Below are positions 53,465-64,000 of a DNA stretch of 64,000 nucleotides, in pieces. Numbering within the stretch: position 1 is the stretch's first letter; the number at the start of each line of letters is the position of its first letter. Source of the DNA: Atherinomorus stipes (lineage: Eukaryota > Chordata > Actinopteri > Atheriniformes > Atherinidae); assembly GCA_023101725.1 (NCBI GenBank), contig JALJCO010007871.1, positions 863,501 through 927,500 on the forward strand, read 5' to 3'. The notes under the pieces are model-generated. The model searched no databases. It saw nothing but the letters and a program-made list of their open reading frames with translations, and had not been told where the DNA came from. The translations under genes and the position numbers were made by a program.

Positions 53465-53521
53465 ATGCGTGAAATTGTGCATCTGCAAATTGGACAATGC
53501 GGCAACCAGATTGGTTCAAAG
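53465..53521 (+). CDS. tubb1: tubb1 exon 1, coding part
   Basis: Encodes [19 protein letters not shown] (19 codons) and ends in phase 0 before GTAAAA. QCGNQIG is part of the nucleotide-binding N-terminus. Confidence 0.95.
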
Positions 53522-56500
53522 GTAAAAAGACTTAATCCTCCTACAATTTAAGTAATCATATGTAGTAAAATGGACCGAATGTAAATGACCTACCTTATCG
53601 TTTAGAAAAGTATTAAGACATCTATTAGAAACTTAAATATTACTAATATAACTCAGTTAAGACAAATATAACTTCAGCTTCAATTGTATAATATGACTTT
53701 TATTCATCATGTTGGATATTTTGAATTGTTTGCTGTGTCACTCATTGTGAGTGACACAGGGTGTTCCCTGTCAAGTACTCGGGGAGAAGATAAGAGCCAA
53801 AGCGAGACTGACATGGGTGGGACATTTTTATCATTGCTAACACAAAACAAGAAGGGGGAACAACATGATGATAAAGCTTAAGAAATTTGTGATGCTCATT
53901 AACTGAGCAGAAAGCTAAAAAAGAAAAATCTGCCTTCAGGTACAAGGGTACTTTTGTAGTTTCATCATGTACAATAAAAAAGTTACATCTGTACAAAAGT
54001 TTGGGATCTCTTTCCGATTGGATTTAACAAGAAAATGATCCCAAACTTTTGAGCGGTAGTGTATATCAGTTATTCAACTGGTCAGGACAAGACAAGATTC
54101 TCGTGAGCAACATTAGTCCAGCTGAAGGGTGCCCAAGTCCAGTCCTCGAGAGCTACTATCCTGCACATTTAGGTTGCACCCCTCCTCCAACACACCTGAA
54201 TCAAATGAATGGCTCGTTACCAGGCCTCTGCGGAGCTGAATCAGATGTCCATGAGGGAATTAGCCATTTGATTCAGGTGTGCTGGGGAGGGTGTGCTCTA
54301 GAAATTGCAGGATAGTAGCACTCAAGCACTGGACTTGGGCACCCTTGGTCCAGCTCAATCATTAATAAAATGGAATTAATTCAAGATTCACATAAATGCT
54401 GAAAATCAGATTTCTATGCCGGTATACAAAATTCTCCACAGATGTATAAGCAATCATAATTCAAATGTAAAAAATTGTAAAAAAATAAATAAATAAATTG
54501 TAAAATGATAAAGACAGCTATTAATGGTGAAATAACATCCTGCTTTTCAGCTAATAACTTGGGTTCTGTTGATGCTACAGTGAATTTTTTTTCTTTGTAG
54601 TTTTGGGAAGTGATCAGTGAAGAGCATGGAATCAATGCAACAGGCATCTATGAAGGAGACAGCAATCTCCAACTTGAGAGGGTCAACGTCTACTTCAATG
54701 AGGCTCACGGTACAACAGAAAAATATTTGTTTATTCAAACTCAAGATGCTTTGTAATTCATTTTATTTCATGATCTCAGTTTTGAATCATTTGTTCAGTT
54801 CTTATAAGATATTATTCTTCAGTTGAGATGTAAAATGCTGATATGTTCAGGTTCATAATGTCCATTTTCAGTTCTATCAGTAATCACTATCACTCTGTAG
54901 GTGGAAAATATGTCCCCAGGGCCCTGCTTGTGGACCTGGAGCCTGGCACTATGGACAGTGTGAGAGGGAGCCGCATTGGGGCTCTTTTCAGACCAGACAA
55001 CTTCATTCATGGTCAGTCAGATAACAAAGCATTCTTACAGTGAAATACCTCATTAGGCTGTCTTACAATTATTGTTTATTACTATTTTGAGTTTACAGAT
55101 ATGCAAAAGTTATACCATGGCAATGCAAGATGAAAATTCTGCATTTATTCCTGAAGGAAACAACAGATTGTCTACCTAAAAGATTGCAAAACAAACAAAC
55201 AAACAAAACACCCCAAAACAAAAATATTACTGATTGGATCAGACAATATTAAATTTGCTGGAAATACTGATCATAATCACTCAGTTTACAAATGTTGTGA
55301 CCAGACATGGTAAAGGATAAGTCATCCAAGGGCCCTTTTCATATTTGATGTAATCTCCACCTAACAAACTTAGCTTAACAATAAAGTACCTTACATCTTG
55401 CCCAAATAATCTCAAGTGTTTCATAAATCATAGTGTGAGAAGCAGAATTTTTTTTTTATTGAAGGAATGACATAGAATTAAAGATACACTATGTAACTTT
55501 TTAACCTTAAAACGTTGCATTCCTGACTTGTTTGATGGCACAGTGACATTTATTATATTGACTTCTGGAGCAGTCACTGCCCAGCAGCGTCCCGAGGCTG
55601 AGAAACAGAACTGTGCAGCTTCCACCGTATGATGTTATAGCTGAGTTTTGTTATTCACTATGCCACATGCTAGCAAGTGGCAGTTTCGAACAACGACTGT
55701 AGCTATTTCAGAAAGGAAACGTGAGAAGACATTATTGGAAGAAGACAGAAAGAGACAGAGCAGGAGATGAGACAAGAGTCAACGTAGAACTCACTTTAAC
55801 TGCCTGAAAAGAGCTCGCAGCACAGATAGCAGGGCTGGCGCGATATGCTTTTCTCCTGATTTGATTTGTTTGCGATTTTTTTGGGTGCGGTGTTAACTTA
55901 AATTTCTTTCTACAGCATTGCCAATATTGCCAATTTTTGTGATTTTTTTAAGACCAGACCAAGTTGTCCATTACCCACATTACGCCTTCTCTTTTCCAAT
56001 ACTTCAATTTTTCAATGGGATGCAAGATGGTTGCTGAATTGACCGTTGATAGAGGGGTCCATTATTGACAAAATTTGCTTAAATTCTCTGGTCCATCTGA
56101 ACCCTAATGCCATCAATAACTTTAGCATTTTTACATTTTCTTTTAAAAAAAAATATGATTGTGTTTTCATAATGGTAATGCATGTGCTTGGCTGACCATC
56201 ATTCCGTTAATGTGGTATTATAGGAAACTCAGGAGCTGGGAACAACTGGGCAAAAGGCCACTACACAGAGGGAGCCGAGCTGGTGGAGCAGGTTGTTGAC
56301 AGAGTGAGGAATGAGAGTGAAAGCTGTGATTGCCTCCAAGGCTTTCAGTTGGTTCACTCTCTTGGAGGCGGCACTGGCTCCGGCATGGGCACCCTGATTA
56401 TTAACAAGATTCGAGAGGAGTATCCCGATCGCATCATGAACAGCTTCAGCATCATGCCATCACCTAAAGTCTCTGACACTGTGGTGGAGCCCTATAATGC

Positions 56501-57374
56501 CACACTTTCAGTCCACCAACTTCTGGAGAACACAGATGAAACCTTCTGTATTGATAACGAAGCCCTGTATGACATCTGTTTCCGCACATTGAAACTGACC
56601 ACACCAACTTATGGGGACCTCAACCACCTGGTCTCCATGACCATGAGCGGGGTCACCACATCTCTGAGATTCCCTGGACAACTCAACGCTGACTTGCGGA
56701 AGCTGGCAGTTAACATGGTCCCCTTTCCTCGCCTGCACTTCTTCATGCCAGGCTTTGCCCCTCTGACAGCACGTGGGAGCCAACAGTACCGAGCCCTGAC
56801 TGTGCCTGAGCTCACGCAGCAGATGTTTGATGCCCGCAACATGATGACGGCATGCGATCCAAGGCGGGGCCGCTACCTCACAGTTGCAGGTGTCTTCCGT
56901 GGAAGAATGTCCACCAAAGAAGTAGACGAACAGATGCTTGCAATCCAGCAGAAAAACAGCAACTACTTTGTTGACTGGATCCCTCATAATGTCAAGGTTG
57001 CAGTGTGCGATATCCCACCCAGAGGCCTAAGAATGGCCTCCACATTCATTGGCAACAACACAGCCATCCAGGAGATATTTCGCCGAGTGGGAGAGCAGTT
57101 CTCCTTGATGTTTAGGAGGAAGGCTTTTCTCCACTGGTACACAGGTGAGGGTATGGATGAAATGGAGTTCACTGAGGCAGAGAGCAACCTCAACGACCTG
57201 GTGTCAGAGTACCAGCAGTACCAAGATGCTACTGCTGAGCTAGGCTGGGAGGCAGAAGATGAAGAAGAGGAGGGACCCTCATCAACAACAGCAATACAGA
57301 TTCAGTCTCGGACGGAAGTCAAATTGGAAACAGTGATAGAAACAAGCAAGGAAACTGTAGATGAGGAGAATTAG
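53465..57374 (+). CDS. tubb1: Tubulin beta-1 (thrombocyte/megakaryocyte-type beta-tubulin)
   Basis: Four exons (53465-53521, 54601-54709, 54901-55011, 56224-57374) give 475 codons and a stop. Exons 2 and 3 have the invariant vertebrate beta-tubulin sizes of 109 and 111 bases. The start MREI is the co-translational autoregulation signal. The GTP-binding signature GGGTGSG is at 140-146. Beta-tubulin pairs with alpha-tubulin in microtubules. TUBB1-type features include [27 protein letters not shown], Ser at position 239 (Cys in most isotypes) and MSTKEVDEQ. The neighbours gnas and prelid3b match human 20q13, where TUBB1 builds the platelet marginal band. The C-terminal tail is unusually long: 44 residues from 432, against 451 residues in total for the human protein. 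Confidence 0.93.
53992..54063. mobile_element. Tc1-like mini-foldback in tubb1 intron 1
   Basis: 'acaaaagtttgggatc' at the left and 'gatcccaaacttttgagcgg' at the right are inverted partners. TA flanks are likely at both ends. The interior is only about 30 bases. Confidence 0.5.
54124..54347. mobile_element. Foldback hAT-like element with exact 8-base target duplication, in tubb1 intron 1
   Basis: The ends GAAGGGTGCCCAAGTCCAGT and (inverted) CAAGGGTGCCCAAGTCCAGT are nearly identical. gtccagct is repeated exactly outside them (54116-54123 and 54348-54355). The two halves are inverted copies ('cacacctgaatcaaatgaat' against 'catttgattcaggtgtg'). An 8-base duplication fits hAT mobilisation. Confidence 0.82.
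54601..54709 (+). CDS. tubb1: tubb1 exon 2
   Basis: 109 bases, acceptor TTTGTAG, donor GTACAA. Encodes [20 protein letters not shown] and then [14 protein letters not shown], ending one base into a Gly codon. Confidence 0.95.
54901..55011 (+). CDS. tubb1: tubb1 exon 3
   Basis: 111 bases, acceptor CTGTAG, donor GTCAGT. Encodes [20 protein letters not shown] and then [17 protein letters not shown]. Confidence 0.95.
55012..56223 (+). other. tubb1: tubb1 intron 3
   Basis: This 1.2 kb intron includes a GC-richer piece (about 55480-55640) starting 'agatacactatgtaac', a style of TTAA-element terminus like that at 11086, but with no partner end. The rest is AT-rich. Confidence 0.6.
56224..57374 (+). 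CDS. tubb1: tubb1 exon 4 (main coding exon) and stop
   Basis: 1151 bases, acceptor ATTATAG. It begins by completing Gly93 and reads [20 protein letters not shown] onward, through the GGGTGSG loop, the taxane-pocket region ([20 protein letters not shown]) and [11 protein letters not shown], to the extended tail ending TVDEEN and TAG. Confidence 0.96.
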
Positions 57375-57681
57375 AGTGCACAGGATGGAAGTGACACTTG
57401 GTGGCAAGGGTATAGGCAACGTAATGTATGTGGTTTGTTGATCTGAAATGGAACTCTTTTGTTGTTTAGGTCTCACCTGTGGTTTATTTCTAATTTATTG
57501 GTTTATTCTTTTTATTGGATACAAGTAGATCTATTCCAAATATCAAGTTTCAGTGAGAATTATCAGCATATTTGAAGCTTTGATTTACAGGCTGTCTGAT
57601 AGGGCTGACAGACGCACCTGAAATAACATGATGATTAACCACGGTTGGTAATCTAACATTCTACTTTGTTAGCATTTAGAT

Positions 57682-57886
57682 CAGGGGTGGGCAACTCTGG
57701 TCCTCGAGGGCTGGCATCCTGCAGGTATTAGGAGTTTCCCTGTTGCAACACACCTGACTTCAATCAATGGGTAATTGTGCAGAGCTTGATGTGAAGCTCT
57801 GCACAGGTCACAAGGTGTGTTACCACAGGGAAACTCCTAATACCTGCAGGATACCAAACTTTGAGTATTGGAGTTGCCCATCCCTG
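57682..57886. mobile_element. Foldback hAT-like element with near-exact 8-base target duplication
   Basis: It begins CAGGGGTGGGCAACTCTGGT and ends with the inverted GTTGCCCATCCCTG. Flanks are atttagat (57674-57681) and atttcgat (57887-57894), 7 of 8 identical. The halves share 'gcaggtattaggagtttccc' in opposite orientation. Confidence 0.8.
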
Positions 57887-58021
57887 ATTTCGATCAAACT
57901 TGCATAAAAAAGTCTTTTAGGCATTTTCAGCCATGTGCCAAAATAGTTATAAATGTGTATATATTTAGCCTTTGACCTTTTTTTCTCGGCATGATCTTTA
58001 AAATTATTTCATGATATAAGC

Positions 58022-58200
58022 CAGGGGTGCCCAAGTCCAGTCCTCAAGAGATACTATCCTGCAGTTTTAGAACATAGTACCCTCCCCAACACACCTGAAT
58101 CAAATCGCTTATTCCCTCATGCACGTCATTCAGCTCTACAGAGGCCTGGTAACGAGCCATTCATTTGATCCAGGTGTGTTAGAGAAGGGATGCAACCCTG
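58022..58200. mobile_element. Foldback hAT-like element, right end shortened, exact 8-base target duplication
   Basis: It begins CAGGGGTGCCCAAGTCCAGT and ends 'gggatgcaaccctg'. atataagc is repeated exactly at 58014-58021 and 58201-58208. The right arm lacks the sequence between its 'gggatgcaa' segment and the terminus, so it is an internally deleted copy of the 54124 type. Confidence 0.8.
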
Positions 58201-60779
58201 ATATAAGCTGTATCTAGATTCTTGATGTTTTTTGCCAACTCGTTGATTTATAAAGGTTGTAGCTTGATTTGTGCTTACTCATCAGACCAATACAGAGTCA
58301 TGCCATGTATGTCATGAACATTAATACATGTTAGTAGCTTTTTTTTTCCTGACTCTAACAGGGCTGTTATGCTAAACAAGTTCACAAGTGTGCCAAGCTT
58401 TGGTGAGATGCTGTCATTGCAGCCATTAGAGGGTGTGTTTGCAGCTCTCTTTTTTTTTTTATGACAGACTTGATTCTTCATTGAAGGCATATTTAGTATA
58501 TCTCTTTAAGTGTTTTTTTTTTTTTTTTTTGGTCTTTGAAATGCCGATCTAAAAGAATGGGTAATATATAATGTGTTTGTGTATGTCCTTGCAGGAGCCA
58601 AAAGCTGCTTGTCATATACAGATGTACCTAGCACACCATAATAAGTTATTAAATTAAATTCCAGCTCAATAAGTAAATGCACTGCACAATGATGAACAGT
58701 GACCTCATTTACAAGAATCACTGCAGTACAGACTAGAGGGAAGATATCAGAGATGTTGTGTATCACAATACCAAGCAGTTTGAGTCTATGCGGAAACTAG
58801 CAAAACAATGAAGACAGCACATAGCCAAAAGGTCAAAACAGCAGGTATTCTGCTGGCACTACGAGTAGACCACAGATGATTAAAGCCTTCTTAAATTTTA
58901 CTTTTCTATTTCACAAAGAAGTTATCTTTTAGCTAAGTAACATCCCAGTGGGACTGATCTCTGGGTTTACAGTCTGTATTGCTGTTATGTCTAGTTAAAT
59001 GTCTGTAGCAGTGCACTCAATGTAGAACCATAAAAAAATTAAGCTTGATCCAGTCGTATGGATTACTGTCCTTGTATTGGTGCTGAAATTGTTTGATGAA
59101 AGTTGTGCCGCAATTACATTTAACATTATCATCTGAGATTTACTAATTATTGCCATTATTTATGTTAATATGTGATAATTAATGTTTTTTTTTTCTTATT
59201 TTGCAAGCTGTTATAAACTTTAGGGCAAATAAACAGTAGAATAATTCAAGTATTAACTTGGACTTTTATTCTGTGATATGTCTCTGCAATAATGTTGATT
59301 ATTCTTTGTATATTCAAATTCTCCATTTTTGCCTGTTTGTTTTATATTATTTTAATATGTTTTTGTTAAATATTTGATGGTCATATTTGCAAGAATGTAA
59401 GGAAAATATTCTAGCTTGCCAGTTTTATATAATCCACTGCTTTAAAGATAAAATTCTGATGTTTCATTTAAATATTATTTTTTTGTATTCTGAATAATGA
59501 TAATAAAAGACAAAGTACAACCTAAGTGTGATACTTTCTAACAACTGCACAAATATTTATTTAAACATCTTTAAGATTACTTTCCGTCTACATCAAGTTT
59601 TGTTTTAAGTGGTACAGTAACATGCTGCTGTGTTAGACAGTACTCTGATAGCACACTAACGGTGTCACACAGTTTCCTCCCACTTGCACAAGTCTGGGAC
59701 ATTGAGATTACATATAACTTGGCAAGAGTGTGTCCACACTGAGATAAGCACACGACGCGGCGATGCCCTTGCACTGTGCAGTAAAGTTGAATGGACTGGG
59801 GTACTTGAAGCTAAGAAATGTGCTAATCATACATGAATATCGGTTACAGTGACATAGGACCAATGCCCCCACTAAGAACAAGTTTGTAGGGTGGGTTCAG
59901 GTCACAATGTTTGAAGATACCAGTAAAGATGATGTTCTAAATTTAACTCCTAAAGAGGTCAAATGAATGACAAAATGTAGTGTCATTACTTTTGCTAATT
60001 TACTTTTTCAGTAATATACAAAAAACTATACAAATGTTGGCAAAAATCACACGTGCATGTGTTCTTTACAAATAGCATTCATAGTTCAGTTTATTCAATA
60101 AGTTACAATGCTCAGATGAAAGTGTTGCTTTGCATCAGCAGATAAAACATCGTTTTATTCATAAGTGACCACTTGTTTTTCTGTATTTATTTATCTCCTC
60201 TTCAAAAGGAAAAAAGCAACAGCTTGTTCATGTCTCCATAGATTATGTCACATCTTCTGAGAAGTATGAAACATTTCATCTTGAAATACAAATCTGAAAA
60301 ATGAGCAACAAGATCCAGTCTTTTCAAAAAGCTTTCCCACCTTATCAGTCATCCTTCTCTTTTTTTTACTTCTCCTTGCAGCTTGCGAGAATTAGCACAT
60401 TTGAAATTGACTATTTTACTGCAACTTCATTTCTACAAAAAAATAAAAAATAAATAATGCATCAAATGTTGCGCCTCAAAGGACAGCAAAAATAATCAAG
60501 GCAAACTCTTGGACTGAATGCGCAGTCTATGGTTTACAGTTAAGATTTGATCAGTGGCTTGATCCCTCTGCAACAGCTGAGGAAAGGCTGCTCTGCAACC
60601 TTCAGTGAGCTATTGTGTAACGTCAAAGGTGAAATGCCCGCTGTTCATAAAAGCTGCACAGTTGGATAAAAGCACATGTTACACGTTAAGGTGAAACGCT
60701 ACAATTCTTTAGTAGCAATATTAAGACACAATGACGGTCAATTCACTGGTTTTAATGAAAAAGAAGGGAAATATTTCGC

Positions 60780-60986
60780 TGTTCCCGGGTCTGCAAACTC
60801 ACGTGGCATCAAGTCTTACACAAGCGGAAGTGCGCAACGGACTCATGTGACTGCTTTGGTATGGGGGAGGGGACTTCAGGCTGTCTCATTGTGGCACACT
60901 GATATCTGTCAGTGTGACTGTCTACCTACCGGCTTACCCAGGCGTCAATCCCGGCTTCACCTGCAATCGGTCACCCCTGCTCAGCC
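60780..60986 (+). promoter_or_regulatory. prelid3b: Putative prelid3b promoter and 5' UTR
   Basis: GC-richer than its surroundings, with no TATA box. It contains an E-box CACGTG (60800-60805) and an ETS-like site GCGGAAGTGCGC (60824-60835), a combination common in housekeeping mitochondrial-gene promoters. The extent is a guess. Confidence 0.4.
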
Positions 60987-63720
<2,734 letters not shown>

Positions 63721-64000
63721 TGAGATTTGCAGTACAGTCTGTACTCCCCTTTAAGTCAGCTTGGACAAAGTGTCTGCTAGCAACAGCTGACTGAACATAT
63801 CAAAGATCATATTTATTGCGTCGGCTTTTTTTAGCTGCCAGTTAAGTTTCACAGCATGACATCTGCGAGCTGAAGTGCATCTCAAGTTACACCTCTGCTT
63901 GCTGTTTAGTCAAATTAGATTAAAAACTGGAGGGTTCTTTCTAGGTATCCTTTTTTTTCAAATAAATTAGTAAGTCTTGTTGACATAATATGCTCTGTTG

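Larger units (their letters stand above)
57375..60986 (+). other. tubb1 3' UTR and tubb1-prelid3b intergenic region
   Basis: Two foldback elements lie at 57682-57886 and 58022-58200. Possible tubb1 polyadenylation signals AATAAA occur at 59228-59233 and near 59505; which is used is unknown. I saw no ATP5F1E reading frame on either strand. 58250-60700 is otherwise AT-rich with no assignable feature. Confidence 0.7.

Noticed and set aside
56508..56987. 159-codon minus-strand frame opposite tubb1
   Set aside because: Shadow of the conserved tubulin coding exon.
59577..60480. Search for ATP5F1E between tubb1 and prelid3b
   Set aside because: No reading frame resembling the epsilon subunit was found on either strand by eye. 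A protein-to-genome alignment would settle it.

Overview
The window is vertebrate nuclear DNA, almost certainly from a ray-finned (teleost) fish. Genes are split by GT-AG introns, coding density is low, the DNA is AT-rich, and it carries typical fish mobile DNA: Tc1-like, hAT-like, Harbinger-like and TTAA elements, and L1/Tx1-type and Rex1/L2-type LINE pieces, plus many microsatellites. I see no prokaryotic, organellar or viral features.

Three protein-coding genes are supported. (1) The 5' half of a stimulatory G-protein alpha subunit gene (gnas) lies on the minus strand. Six coding exons at 40833-40695, 37714-37642, 33345-33291, 33080-32961, 20183-20086 and 1715-1661 splice in frame to codons 1-180; the remaining exons lie beyond base 1. 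(2) A complete four-exon beta-tubulin gene of the TUBB1 type lies on the plus strand at 53465-57374 (475 codons), with a TATA box and candidate AP-1/NF-E2 sites. (3) The first three coding exons of prelid3b (slmo2), a mitochondrial intermembrane-space lipid-transfer protein, lie on the plus strand at 60987-63687 and run off the right edge. The order gnas-tubb1-prelid3b matches the human 20q13 neighbourhood, which supports the gene names. NELFCD, CTSZ and ATP5F1E, which sit in this interval in human, were not seen.

Layout: 1-40.8 kb is gnas, mostly introns. Intron 5 (18.4 kb) holds a 5'-truncated LINE lodged between GAAA microsatellites, a 1.7 kb Tc1-like transposon with a broken transposase, two further TIR elements and an 850-base purine-rich tract. 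Intron 4 (12.8 kb) holds a Harbinger-like MITE, a long perfect hairpin and a three-level nest of repeats. 40.8-53.3 kb is the gnas promoter region and intergenic DNA, with a hAT relic that keeps a recognisable transposase C-terminus. 53.3-57.4 kb is tubb1. 57.4-61 kb is intergenic, with two foldback elements that have clear 8-base target duplications. 61-64 kb is prelid3b.

I found no clearly new biological system. The points most worth checking are the long non-canonical C-terminal tail of Tubb1, the changed residues in the Gs-alpha helical domain, the LINE with GAAA repeats at both ends, the hairpin/RFX-motif repeat in gnas intron 4, and a dispersed foldback family with intact target-site duplications.
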